A program made the translations under genes and the position numbers. A model generated the notes under the pieces. It saw nothing but the letters and a program-made list of their open reading frames with translations. It was not told where the DNA came from and searched no databases. From a virus: DNA of 42,119 bases. The stretch spans positions 1-42,119 of IMG/VR virus record IMGVR_UViG_3300034272_001457. The stretch is one strand, 5' to 3'. How positions within the stretch are numbered: position 1 is the stretch's first letter; each line of letters starts with the position of its first letter. Positions 27,444 to 35,936 of this stretch are shown piece by piece.

Positions 27444-29897
27444 TTAAGCGAATCCCCTTTGTAGCATTCCACCATGACGGCTTTCCGTTTTTAAAACTTG
27501 GCGTACTTTTGTTTCAATCATATCACTAATTTGTTTACCTGCTTCTAACAAACCTTGCTTGTCATCCTTACCACCGCCTTGTGTGTTGACCGTCACGTTG
27601 TTAATAACCGTAACGCCACCGCCACCACCGCTAGGCATGGCATCGTTACGCATGATATTTCCTGCCGTGCGTGGTACAAACATTTCACGCCCCGATTCAC
27701 CCACCATGTAAGGCGTGTTAGCGGATACGGAGCCACCACCTGCACGTCCTGAATAGCCCAACGTACCTACCATAGGGTTATTTGAACCACTAAATAAAAC
27801 GCTTCCCTGTCCAGTAAATGCCCCACCGCCTGCTTTACTTGCCCCACCTGCGACGCTAGTCACTATGCCTGTGATTAGTTGTAAGGTGTAAACCTTAATC
27901 AATTGCACGGCTATTTGCCTAAGCAAGCCCACCATAATGTCCTTGAAAGAAGCTGTCCCATTAACCATGTGTTCAATGGTATTGTCAAACGCTGAACGTA
28001 AAGCGTTACGAATCCCCTCGCTTGCTTCTTTCGCACGGTCTGCCATTTGTTGCGTTTGGTTTGTATAATCCTTTAACGCTTGTTCACGGGTTGCTTGTTC
28101 TTGTGCCTGTTGCTTTTGTTGTTCTGTGGCGTTGGAATCTTTAAGTAAGTCACGCTTTCTTTGCTCAATATCTAACTCACGCCGTTTAAGTTCAAGGGCT
28201 TTTTCACCGCCGACTAAAAACGCTTCTCTCAATTCTTTCGCTTTTTGTTCTTCAATGTTTAAATCTTCTGACGCTTGCTTGAGACTTACACTAAGCTCAA
28301 GCTGTTTCTTTTTGGCTTCTGCATCCTGCTCACGTTTAACAATGCTTTGAGCGATCAACTCAAGTTCTTTTTTACCCTTGCCTAAGTAATCGCCCATAAG
28401 CTCGTTATAACGCCCTAAGCCTTCATTTTGTTTAAGCTGTGCCTCGTAGGCTTTAATGCCTCCGCTTGCTAAGGCTTGTATGGCTTTGTCCATGCCTTGA
28501 ACCTGTAGCATGGCTTCACTAGCTTTTTCTTTAATGGACTTCAGCGCTTCGGCGTATTGATCGGCTTGCTGTTGTGCTTCTGACTTTCCACTGCTTGCCT
28601 TTCCTTTTCCCTTGCCTGTTTTACTTAAAGGCGTTTCTATTGTGCCTCTAGCATCAGTAGGAATGGGCGTTGCAATGCTTTTGGGTGTATTAAATAATCC
28701 ATTAAAACCATTCCCAATTTGTTTAAAATCTTGAATTGCACCACCAAATGATGCCTTTCTATCTTTTTTTGCCTGTTGGATCATCCCTTCTACGATACCA
28801 GTAGATTGAAACTTAATAGGGCTTATACTGTTAATTGCAGACCCTAGTTTTGCTATAGCTCGTAAACTATTTTCGACAATCGACGCAATAACACCGTTGA
28901 AACCACGCCAGACGCCTTGTAATAAATCAAAGACGCCCTTAAATGCAAAAGATACCACTTGCACAAAAGTAATCATGTCTTTTTTACTTGCTTCTACACT
29001 TTTAAGAATAGAATCAAAAGAACGCAATAATGAACCGCTTGCATCTGTCGCCTTGTCAATATCGGCAACTAATGACGCAAATGTAATATCCGCCTGCGAC
29101 TTTAAACGCCCAAACGTCATAGGCATTTTGTCAAAATCTTTGTTGATCTTGTCTGACTGTTTAATTAAAGCATCAAATACATCTTTTGATAAAAGCTTGC
29201 CTTCAAGCACCATAAGGCGAAGCTTGCCTACTGATACGCCCATGCCTTCCGCTATTGCCGTAACAAGCTCTTGGGTGTTTTCCTGCATGGAGTTAAACTC
29301 TTCAGCACGGACGATGCCACCAGCCATAGCTTGAGCAAACTGCATTTGACTGTTTTTAATGGCTTCACCACTTGCTCCACTTAACACACCTAGTTTGTTA
29401 ACGGTTTCTGTTAAAATCAATAGTTCTTTATTGGTAGCCCCTATGCTATTTTTTGCGTTGAGTCCACGATTAAAAACTTGAACGGTGGATTCCAAGGCAA
29501 CGCCGGTTTCGCCTGCAATTTTCTTTAATTCTTTAAAGTTCTGCGTGCCTAGTGCAATACCCTTGCTTGCGTTGATCGTCCGTGCTTCAAGCATCCGCAT
29601 CTTATCGGCTGTGTCAGCAAGTTGTTTAGCAGTGTTTAATGAAAGATAGCCAATCGCTGCATTTTTCAGCAATCCCATTGCCCCCGAAAATTGCGAGGTT
29701 TCTTTTTTTACTTTTTGGGTTGCATTTTCAACCTTTTTAGTTTGTTCAGCGATTTGTTGTAATCGAAGGTTTGTTAAGTTTCCACTTGCAACCAATGCGT
29801 CTAGGGCTTTTTTGTAATCGTTTGTTTGTGCCTTTGCCTGCTGAACGCCCTTAGCTTCGACTTCTACTGTGATTTTAGGATTGTCCGCCATCATCAT
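27444..29897 (-). CDS. H: Tail tape measure protein
   Basis: 817 residues; tail length should scale with this (shorter than lambda H, 853). The first ATG of three at the start follows AGGAGG. The segment about residues 127-290 (FNRGLNAKNSIGATNKELLI ... MQENTQELVTAIAEGMGVS) is the canonical tape-measure N-terminal domain. Hydrophobic helices occur around 315-350 and 680-700, and a coiled coil at 505-650. The C-terminus with PYMVGESGREMFVPRTAG is the usual lambda-type tail. It overlaps the T-like frame by 23 bases. Confidence 0.95.
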   Translation of the reverse strand: MMMADNPKITVEVEAKGVQQAKAQTNDYKKALDALVASGNLTNLRLQQIAEQTKKVENATQKVKKETSQFSGAMGLLKNAAIGYLSLNTAKQLADTADKMRMLEARTINASKGIALGTQNFKELKKIAGETGVALESTVQVFNRGLNAKNSIGATNKELLILTETVNKLGVLSGASGEAIKNSQMQFAQAMAGGIVRAEEFNSMQENTQELVTAIAEGMGVSVGKLRLMVLEGKLLSKDVFDALIKQSDKINKDFDKMPMTFGRLKSQADITFASLVADIDKATDASGSLLRSFDSILKSVEASKKDMITFVQVVSFAFKGVFDLLQGVWRGFNGVIASIVENSLRAIAKLGSAINSISPIKFQSTGIVEGMIQQAKKDRKASFGGAIQDFKQIGNGFNGLFNTPKSIATPIPTDARGTIETPLSKTGKGKGKASSGKSEAQQQADQYAEALKSIKEKASEAMLQVQGMDKAIQALASGGIKAYEAQLKQNEGLGRYNELMGDYLGKGKKELELIAQSIVKREQDAEAKKKQLELSVSLKQASEDLNIEEQKAKELREAFLVGGEKALELKRRELDIEQRKRDLLKDSNATEQQKQQAQEQATREQALKDYTNQTQQMADRAKEASEGIRNALRSAFDNTIEHMVNGTASFKDIMVGLLRQIAVQLIKVYTLQLITGIVTSVAGGASKAGGGAFTGQGSVLFSGSNNPMVGTLGYSGRAGGGSVSANTPYMVGESGREMFVPRTAGNIMRNDAMPSGGGGGVTVINNVTVNTQGGGKDDKQGLLEAGKQISDMIETKVRQVLKTESRHGGMLQRGFA

Positions 29898-30183
29898 TTT
29901 TAGAAGCCTCCTGCATCATTAAACGATCTATCTCCATTATAAGCTTTAACTCATCTCGATTGTAGGCGACCCCCACCATGCGATGCCATGCTTCCAATTC
30001 CGTCCACTTCAAAGGGCTTGCGCCACCCATGCCGTAATCCTTACCATGAAAAGCGATGTCATCGTAGATGCTAAACAAGTAACCATGCTTACATTTTGGA
30101 GGCACTAGGGCAGGGCTAGAAGGGTCGTTGTGGTGGATTGTTTGCCATACGCTACACTTACCGCCCTTTGGGACTTTCCGCAT
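29875..30183 (-). CDS. T: Tail assembly chaperone T-like frame (made as G-T fusion by -1 frameshift)
   Basis: The annotated ATG 30183 gives 102 residues but has no ribosome-binding site. Coding-like sequence continues upstream in the same frame (QYAKWLCE before MRKVPKGGKC), back to a TAA at 30282-30280. The frame is -1 relative to the G-like gene and overlaps its end. In lambda and relatives, gpG and gpGT from this arrangement guide tail-tube assembly around the tape measure. The body contains YRSIDE-free, Trp/His-rich helices (LKWTELEAWHRMVGVAYN) typical of the T half. Confidence 0.8.
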   Translation of the reverse strand: MRKVPKGGKCSVWQTIHHNDPSSPALVPPKCKHGYLFSIYDDIAFHGKDYGMGGASPLKWTELEAWHRMVGVAYNRDELKLIMEIDRLMMQEASKNDDGGQS

Positions 30184-30209
30184 CTCGCATAGCCACTTGG
30201 CGTATTGAG

Positions 30210-30596
30210 TTATTTCTTCTTTTTGCGTGGATTGGCTTGTTTTTCCTCTTTCACTACTGGAGGGGGAACCGTAAAAAAATTACTTTTTTCCGTGAAGAAA
30301 CTAACCAATTGCTCGCCAATAAAAGCAGAATCAGGACTTTCTAGCAATGCTTGAAACCCTTCGGCGCTAAACTCGTAATCACCCAACTCTCCACTTTCAA
30401 GGATGCCAAAAAATGCCTGTGCAATGCCTTCCGCCGTGTCTAAACTACCGCTACCAATCAAAGAACTAAACTTTTCATAAGAAGCCGAATCAGATCGTGG
30501 CTTAAATACGATCTTCACATCTTCAATCAGCTCACCATACACTGGATCAACCGCTTGAAAAACGGCTTGCTTTGCTTTAATATCCCCTAAGCGCAT
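30210..30596 (-). CDS. G: Tail assembly chaperone, lambda G-like
   Basis: 128 residues. Position between the tube protein and the tape measure, small acidic helical body (FGILESGELGDYEFSAEGFQ) and basic Lys-rich end NPRKKKK identify it as the G-type chaperone. It should be made in excess over the GT fusion. The last codons AAA AAG AAG AAA TAA follow a C, so the slip region at 30225-30219 is C AAA AAG. Confidence 0.85.
   Translation of the reverse strand: MRLGDIKAKQAVFQAVDPVYGELIEDVKIVFKPRSDSASYEKFSSLIGSGSLDTAEGIAQAFFGILESGELGDYEFSAEGFQALLESPDSAFIGEQLVSFFTEKSNFFTVPPPVVKEEKQANPRKKKK
30219..30279 (-). other. Candidate -1 frameshift region of G/T
   Basis: The -1 frame is open from 30279. Two sites have correct phase: T TTT TTT (30279-30273) and C AAA AAG (30225-30219). 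The first is a full heptamer repeat but lies early; the second is 6 codons or fewer from the G stop, as in other phages, but has C in place of the first A. No strong downstream stem is evident. Confidence 0.55.
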
Positions 30597-30606
30597 AATG
30601 TACTCC

Positions 30607-31503
30607 CTATACTTTCGTAATTTTCAACGTCGTGGCTTCCGTTGCATCATAAACCGCACTAAATCCTGCCGTTATAATAATTGCCCCTTGACCTGTCACC
30701 GTACTATCGGCACTCGTCAATTTAACCTTTGGCATTAAAAACGTGTAAGTATTTGTGCCGTCTGTAATAGCAATACTTAAGTCATCTTCTACTTCATCTC
30801 TAAAGTCATTGTCCAATGTGCTACTGGTATAATAAGCTTCAAAAGAACCTGTGACATCAATAAAGCCTTTTGACAATTCTTCTAATAAATTAGAGCCCAA
30901 CACATAGTTAGACGAAAAATTATTTGCTACAGTCAAAGATGCACTAGATGCCTTTGCCGTTACGCCTTTCCAAGAGACCGTCACTTCATGCCCTGTAAAA
31001 GGAGGAGTGTTTGCTGATGCTGTCATTGTTGAGTCAAAAGATGTGCCACTAGAAACGCAATCCTTCGCTATAAAAGAAGCCGTGCCTGTTACGTTAGCAT
31101 CTAAAGCCATTGTCAATGCAAGCTGATTAACAACTGCACCTTTTACAAGTTTATAGTCCGTATTGTCGTTCATGCGTCCTTCGATGTGATAGGAGCGAAT
31201 ACCTGTACCATGCTTCAACACACCTGTACTAAACGTATTATTCATTACACCCTGTAATAACTCGTCAAAATCAGAATCGGCAAAATCAAACGCAATATCA
31301 CCAGCAACCGCTATATTGCCGTGTCTTTGATAGTTACGTTGACCTGTTGAACTAAACGAATCGGACGTTAAAAGCGTCTTAGTTGGGTTCAACGCAAAGC
31401 TTGTTGCTGGCAATGCAACTAAAGTAGGAACCGCTGGAGCCGTGCCGTAAGTCGTCTCTACTTGAATCCCAATATCAAAACGTGAACCTTGTGCAAATGG
31501 CAT
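30607..31503 (-). CDS. Major tail tube protein
   Basis: 298 residues, longer than lambda V (246). The N-terminus (QGSRFDIGIQVETTYGTAPA) and the middle strand pattern (VKGAVVNQLALTMALDANVTGTASF) are typical of tube proteins annotated 'phage tail tube'. The C-terminal 80 residues form a further beta domain. It lies between the tail terminator and the G chaperone gene, the standard order. About 30-40 rings of it would build the tube. Confidence 0.85.
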   Translation of the reverse strand: MPFAQGSRFDIGIQVETTYGTAPAVPTLVALPATSFALNPTKTLLTSDSFSSTGQRNYQRHGNIAVAGDIAFDFADSDFDELLQGVMNNTFSTGVLKHGTGIRSYHIEGRMNDNTDYKLVKGAVVNQLALTMALDANVTGTASFIAKDCVSSGTSFDSTMTASANTPPFTGHEVTVSWKGVTAKASSASLTVANNFSSNYVLGSNLLEELSKGFIDVTGSFEAYYTSSTLDNDFRDEVEDDLSIAITDGTNTYTFLMPKVKLTSADSTVTGQGAIIITAGFSAVYDATEATTLKITKV

Positions 31504-31506
31504 TGC

Positions 31507-31917
31507 TTAAACCTCCATTCTTGCCGTGAACGGTATTGTCACTGGCGTGTGTAAAAAATTGTCTTCTAAAATGTTTGTTGACTGATAGCCTACACCTATG
31601 ATTATATCACCTCCTGTAAAAGTAAGGCGTTCACCCTTTGGAAAGGTATCCAATACCTGTTTCACATAATCATTGCTAGGTTTTGTGCCTGTGTTCATTG
31701 CGGTAAAGATGCTTACTTGGTATATCCCACGCACAAAGTTTAAACCGTCATTTCCAAGCGTTGCTGAATCCGCTGTGCCAAAAATCAAACTAGGACGCAC
31801 CCATATTTCCGTTTCTTGGCTGTCATCATAGATGATGTTAGGGTATTTGATTAAATCAGTCGTGACCACCGTTGCGAGGCGTGTATGTAAGGCAATCTCT
31901 AAAGCGTTGTAGTCCAT
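31507..31917 (-). CDS. Tail terminator / tail completion protein
   Basis: 136 residues, alpha/beta, with YNALEIALHTRLATVVTTDL at the start and IYQVSIFTAMNTGTKPSNDY followed by a long beta C-terminus. This pattern and position before the tube gene fit the DUF4128/lambda U type of terminator that caps the tail and joins it to the head. It shares one base with the upstream gene. Confidence 0.75.
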   Translation of the reverse strand: MDYNALEIALHTRLATVVTTDLIKYPNIIYDDSQETEIWVRPSLIFGTADSATLGNDGLNFVRGIYQVSIFTAMNTGTKPSNDYVKQVLDTFPKGERLTFTGGDIIIGVGYQSTNILEDNFLHTPVTIPFTARMEV

Positions 31918-32366
31918 TATTTACCTACTTTCAATCGCTGTTTAGCAAGTTCCCAAAAACGAGAAGCTTCTGCAAGCGTTATGCGAACCATACCTTGAGG
32001 AGCCTGCCCTTGTGAGTGGCCATATTCTAAGCGTCCTATGTAAGGAGCATTGTTGGCTAGATACGCTTTCTCTGTAAGTTTAAGTTTACCTAATGGAAAT
32101 AATGAAGTTGATATAGTCTCGCCCTTTTGGGGCTGGTTTGGATGTGACCCTACACCGCCGATATTCTTCCACCACGACGCCCTAGCAAAGCCTGTGTCAA
32201 CTGGTGTCCCACTATGCGAAACTACCGTATTGGGGGCATTTTTTCCTACAATAATGCTATTAAACATCATGTCGCACCCTAACGAATAAATGGCTTCTGC
32301 GTCTTTTATCGCTATGTCAACGGCTTTATCAAACGCGATGTTAAAGTTCTGATTACGTCCTGCCAT
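31917..32366 (-). CDS. HK97 gp10-like head-tail protein
   Basis: 149 residues from ATG 32366, preceded by GGAGG with a short spacer; the longer frame runs through a hairpin and has no site. VSHSGTPVDTGFARASWWKN and the end APYIGRLEYGHSQGQAPQGM match the HK97 gp10 family, which is involved in joining the tail to the head. It directly follows the capsid gene and hairpin. Confidence 0.82.
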   Translation of the reverse strand: MAGRNQNFNIAFDKAVDIAIKDAEAIYSLGCDMMFNSIIVGKNAPNTVVSHSGTPVDTGFARASWWKNIGGVGSHPNQPQKGETISTSLFPLGKLKLTEKAYLANNAPYIGRLEYGHSQGQAPQGMVRITLAEASRFWELAKQRLKVGK

Positions 32367-32383
32367 ACTGCCTCCATAGACAA

Positions 32384-32411
32384 GGGGGCGTGAATAAACA
32401 CACCCCTTTAT
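32384..32411 (-). terminator. Hairpin after the major capsid gene
   Basis: In the leftward RNA GGGGTGTG pairs with CACGCCCC (8 bp with one T-G pair) across a 6-base loop, 18 bases after the capsid stop. No T-tract follows. It may partly stop transcription or protect the capsid message from decay. Confidence 0.45.
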
Positions 32412-32428
32412 TCTTGCCTTATTCACTG

Positions 32429-33478
32429 CTAAGCAATTGCGTTGTAGATCAAGTGACCGTATAACGGCTCAATGATCTTAAAGCCTGCCAAGACTTCGGA
32501 GATGATTCTATGTTCACCACCACCAGCAACTTCAGGATTAAACGAAGTGCGGGTTACAATAGGGAAAGGAAGCGTGTTGCTACCGTTGCCAATGCGGTAC
32601 TCTGCACTGCTTAAGCTGGTTACATCAACGTAAGGGCAAACACCCAATCCGCCATAGTTTTGAATCGTGGAACCATTTAACGACAAGTTTTGACCTAAGC
32701 AAGCAATTAAAAGCTTTCTTGTGTCAATCCAAGAGTTAGAAGCCGTTGCACGAATACCAGCACCGTTGTAGGAGCCATCCAAAACAAAATAGTTTTGAAC
32801 ACCAAATACACGAGCAAAGTTATTCAAGCCTAAACGGTAAGCTCCCAATTCAGATCCTTGAGACGTTGAAGCCCCAAAACCTGCCAAAGCATCTAACACG
32901 TTGACGTTATTGCGAATGATCGCATGAACATCTTTCGTGACGATGATTGTATCAGGAACCGCACCACTGATTTTTTGAACTTCATCCACTTTATCGGTAA
33001 TTTGTTTAACCAAGTCGGTAGTTGCCGTTGTCCAATCCGTGGGGTCGGTTTTAGAGCCTGAACCGTAGTTATTTGCGTTCATAAACTCGTTAGCAAACCC
33101 TTTAATCAACTTAAAGGCTGAACGCTCGGCGGTAATGGTTGCCAAGTTCAACATATGCTCCTGAACGGTAACACTGGTTAATCCACCAACATTAATCCCT
33201 TCAACACCAAGCAAACGCTCGGCGTCGTTAAAGGATGCGGTCGTAAAGGCAACCGTTGAAGTGTCACTGATGCGAGCTTCAATCGTTGTTCCGTATGGAT
33301 TAGAAAGGACATCATTACGGCGTTGTTCATCAAGGTTTGGCTTGATGATCGTTCCAGTCGTCGTAGAAACAGGAACAAAAGGAAGTGTCGAAATCAATTC
33401 AAGCGTGTAAGGCATTGCCTGCTTCGCATGAACGTAAGACGCTTCGGTTAGAATAGGAGTGTAGCTAATGTTCGTCAT
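32429..33478 (-). CDS. Major capsid protein (HK97 fold)
   Basis: 349 residues, within the usual 300-400 range. ISDTSTVAFTTASFNDAERL is followed by the long helix region (VQEHMLNLATITAERSAFKL), a central domain ending in DTIIVTKDVHAIIRNNV, and the C-terminal FPIVTRTSFNPEVAGGGEHR. Order, length and the decoration protein upstream fit an HK97-fold shell protein. No obvious prodomain precedes residue 1, consistent with a separate scaffold. Confidence 0.9.
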   Translation of the reverse strand: MTNISYTPILTEASYVHAKQAMPYTLELISTLPFVPVSTTTGTIIKPNLDEQRRNDVLSNPYGTTIEARISDTSTVAFTTASFNDAERLLGVEGINVGGLTSVTVQEHMLNLATITAERSAFKLIKGFANEFMNANNYGSGSKTDPTDWTTATTDLVKQITDKVDEVQKISGAVPDTIIVTKDVHAIIRNNVNVLDALAGFGASTSQGSELGAYRLGLNNFARVFGVQNYFVLDGSYNGAGIRATASNSWIDTRKLLIACLGQNLSLNGSTIQNYGGLGVCPYVDVTSLSSAEYRIGNGSNTLPFPIVTRTSFNPEVAGGGEHRIISEVLAGFKIIEPLYGHLIYNAIA

Positions 33479-33481
33479 TTC

Positions 33482-33868
33482 TTATAAGACTCCTTGTTGA
33501 TTAAACAAAACACGGCTATAACCGCCACTTGTGCCTGCCTCTAAAGCAATACCCACCACTTGGTTAGTGGAAGTTGCCGTAACAAGCTGACCGCTGGCAT
33601 TGCTCATCAAGTTTACGCCACGAGTAAACGTAGCACCACCTTGACCAAGTGCTTCACCTAGCATAATAACTTCTACAGGGTCGCCATCTGCTAATGTACT
33701 TTGCACATTACCGACTAAACCAATAACACGACCACCAGCGGTTGTGTTGAGAACTACCTTACCACTAGAAAAGACTAATGCTTTTCCTACATCGGCAGTT
33801 GTAATTGCACCACCAGCCGTAAGAATCTGTCTCACAACTGGAGAAGCACCATATTCATATGCAACCAT
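33482..33868 (-). CDS. Capsid decoration protein (DUF2190/lambda D-like)
   Basis: 128 residues, Gly/Ala/Val-rich beta fold: VVRQILTAGGAITTADVGKA, then RVIGLVGNVQSTLADGDPVEV and ASGQLVTATSTNQVVGIALE. Such 'cement' proteins stabilise the expanded shell. It lies between the scaffold and capsid genes, as lambda D lies between Nu3 and E. Confidence 0.8.
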   Translation of the reverse strand: MVAYEYGASPVVRQILTAGGAITTADVGKALVFSSGKVVLNTTAGGRVIGLVGNVQSTLADGDPVEVIMLGEALGQGGATFTRGVNLMSNASGQLVTATSTNQVVGIALEAGTSGGYSRVLFNQQGVL

Positions 33869-34380
33869 TAGTTAGCACCTCCACTTAAAGCTTTAAACTT
33901 CTTCTTAACATCTTCCATATTTGCAGAAGGCTTGTCTTCGGCATCTTTAGAAGCCTTGGGCATTTTGCCAAGTTTCAAAGCAACCGCACCTTTGACGGAT
34001 TCAACTTCATCCGCAAGTCCTTTCATCGCAAGCACAATGGCTTCACGATGCTCACCTGCTTGAAGTAAGCCCAATGCGATAGCCGTTTGGGCGTCATCTT
34101 CACCACCAAGAAAAGCAATCTCTTTCTTAGCGTTTGACAATGCCAAAGCTTGCTCATGCTTAGCAAGGGTCGCTTTTGCTTCCTCTGCTTGTGCTAAAGC
34201 TTGCTTAAGTACCGCTTGAGCGTCACCGTCTAATTGAGACAATGCCAATTCGGTAGTCATCTCAACTTTTGGGGACTCGTAAGCAGAAAGCTTTAATTCT
34301 AGCTCCTGCTTTTCACTCGATAGCTGGGTGACTTGCTTTTGCAATTCTTCCAACCGTTTGTTTTGTTCGTCCTGATTCAT
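33868..34380 (-). CDS. Scaffold protein from internal in-frame start
   Basis: ATG 34380 (Met183 of the protease) follows AAGGAGG with a 5-base spacer, a site as strong as any in the operon and useless for the long form. The 170-residue product begins MNQDEQNKRLEELQKQVTQL (coiled coil) and shares its C-terminus with the protease. This is the layout of lambda C/Nu3, where the internal product is the scaffold made in excess over the protease. Confidence 0.72.
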   Translation of the reverse strand: MNQDEQNKRLEELQKQVTQLSSEKQELELKLSAYESPKVEMTTELALSQLDGDAQAVLKQALAQAEEAKATLAKHEQALALSNAKKEIAFLGGEDDAQTAIALGLLQAGEHREAIVLAMKGLADEVESVKGAVALKLGKMPKASKDAEDKPSANMEDVKKKFKALSGGAN

Positions 34381-34926
34381 AGATTCCTCCTTATTCAGAA
34401 CTAGGGTAACATCACTAAACTGATTCGCAGGAGCGAATACGAGGCTTAGTTCTTGGATGCTCAATTCGGTCACCAGTCGCACGTCCTCAAATGGAGCGTT
34501 TGGATCCTTGCTTAAGCGTTTAATTTCTTCTTCACCTGTAAGGATTTTGCTTGTTCCCCCTAGTGAAAGTCCTTTAATGAGTCCACTTTGCACTACTTGC
34601 CAAGCGTCGTCATCTTGTACGTCAATTTCAACCGCCCAACCTTCACGGTCGGTTTGCATACCTAGTGCTTGTGCCATTTCGCTCTTGAGTACAAATGACT
34701 GTGACACCACCCCACGCTGTGGGTTATTCATGCCTTCGTGGTTGAAATTGACACGCCCGCCCTCAGCCATAAAAGACTTGACGGCGGTGTCTAATACATC
34801 TATAGGGATGTGATTGCCTTTTTGGTCAATAACAGGCATCCCATTTTTAGTAGCCACATTCCCCCAACCGTAAACTTTGCGTTTATCGGCGGATAGTTTG
34901 GTTTCTAAATCAAGTACAAAATCCAT
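33868..34926 (-). CDS. Prohead protease-scaffold fusion (XkdF-like N-terminus)
   Basis: 352 residues from ATG 34926 (CGGAGG 7-8 bases upstream); the longer frame starting at 35022 lies within the preceding gene. Residues 1-170 carry the XkdF-type serine protease pattern: VYGWGNVATKNG, VNFNHEGMNNPQRGVVSQSF, DDAWQVVQSGLIKGLSLGG (probable His and Ser catalysts). Residues 183-270 form a coiled coil, and the last part is helical scaffold. The protease should cut scaffold and itself during maturation. An internal start makes the scaffold alone. Confidence 0.83.
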   Translation of the reverse strand: MDFVLDLETKLSADKRKVYGWGNVATKNGMPVIDQKGNHIPIDVLDTAVKSFMAEGGRVNFNHEGMNNPQRGVVSQSFVLKSEMAQALGMQTDREGWAVEIDVQDDDAWQVVQSGLIKGLSLGGTSKILTGEEEIKRLSKDPNAPFEDVRLVTELSIQELSLVFAPANQFSDVTLVLNKEESMNQDEQNKRLEELQKQVTQLSSEKQELELKLSAYESPKVEMTTELALSQLDGDAQAVLKQALAQAEEAKATLAKHEQALALSNAKKEIAFLGGEDDAQTAIALGLLQAGEHREAIVLAMKGLADEVESVKGAVALKLGKMPKASKDAEDKPSANMEDVKKKFKALSGGAN

Positions 34927-34979
34927 GTTGAAAACCTCCGTTATTACATTAACATTTTTAGAGTCGTTTTTGTTAGCCA

Positions 34980-35936
34980 CTATAGAAAGGCGGATGCCTG
35001 CAAAGCATAAATTACAACACAACGGCAGTTTATCGTGTTACCTGCGGATGCTTGGGGGTCGTGGGGGTACATAATTCGCCCCAATGAGCTGATAAACGGC
35101 TCGTTAATGGCTCGCCCTTCTTTATTCATGCTAGGCAAGGTTAAATGTGCATCCCTTGTTTTATTGTCACGACGTGGCACCCAATAACGGCGATAATCAT
35201 TCGCCCCGATACTCCCCTCTTCAATAGCGTTGTCATAAATGTGTTGATTCGCCATGTTCGTCATGCGTAGGGCTTCTGTGCGTGCGATTGTTTCCGCCCG
35301 ATACTTGAGTTGCTTTTGCCTGTACCGATCCACACGCTTGATGATGTCATCCTCTTTAAGAACTTTCTTTGTAAGGCGTTTATCACGAAGTTTGTAGCTG
35401 GTTACGGATTCACCAGCCCTTAGTTTGGCTTCATAGTTCTGTACCGCTTTTACCTGTTGAGGCGTTAATCCGATACTGCCTCTTATTGCCCTTGCACTTT
35501 GGAGCGGATTCACCCCCCTTAGTGTTGCCTTAGAAAGCTCAACGCCAATGCCTTGAATCGTGGCTTGTGTTTCATTCGTGATAAGCGTATTCGTCCAGTT
35601 GTTTACCACGTTTACAAGGCGCGGGTTTACTTGGTTGAAATACACGCCTGAAACGGTTATATTTTTAGCAATCTGCACGCCTGATGTGGCGTAGTGGTTT
35701 GTCATTGCATCTTTAAAGCCTTTAAGCCTCAACTGTACCGCTTCAGGTGTGAACGCCCTTTGTATGGCGTAAACGTCGTTATTCATAACCGCCACCGTTA
35801 ATGCGTCAAGCGTCATCAAGTCTTTGACCTGCTCAATAGCAAGGAGCCATTCATTCGCTAGGTAGAACTCCTTGCTTTCCGCTATCGCCATAAGTTCCTG
35901 ACGCTTGGCTTGCAAGCTTGCTTCACTCGGCATCAT
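34980..35936 (-). CDS. Minor head protein, SPP1 gp7 / Mu F-like
   Basis: 318 residues. The C-terminal domain shows RTEALRMTNMANQHIYDNAI, then WVPRRDNKTRDAHL, MYPHDP and NTINCRC, the usual signature of the Mu F / SPP1 gp7 family. The protein sits inside the portal region and affects DNA injection or head assembly. It overlaps the portal gene by 14 bases. Confidence 0.87.
   Translation of the reverse strand: MMPSEASLQAKRQELMAIAESKEFYLANEWLLAIEQVKDLMTLDALTVAVMNNDVYAIQRAFTPEAVQLRLKGFKDAMTNHYATSGVQIAKNITVSGVYFNQVNPRLVNVVNNWTNTLITNETQATIQGIGVELSKATLRGVNPLQSARAIRGSIGLTPQQVKAVQNYEAKLRAGESVTSYKLRDKRLTKKVLKEDDIIKRVDRYRQKQLKYRAETIARTEALRMTNMANQHIYDNAIEEGSIGANDYRRYWVPRRDNKTRDAHLTLPSMNKEGRAINEPFISSLGRIMYPHDPQASAGNTINCRCVVIYALQASAFL

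Noticed and set aside
32367-32426. 20-residue extension of the HK97 gp10-like protein
   Set aside because: The segment holds the post-capsid hairpin and has no ribosome-binding site; ATG 32366 follows GGAGG.
34927-35022. N-terminal 32-residue extension of the protease-scaffold frame
   Set aside because: It lies inside or just after the gp7-like gene and lacks a ribosome-binding site; ATG 34926 has CGGAGG.
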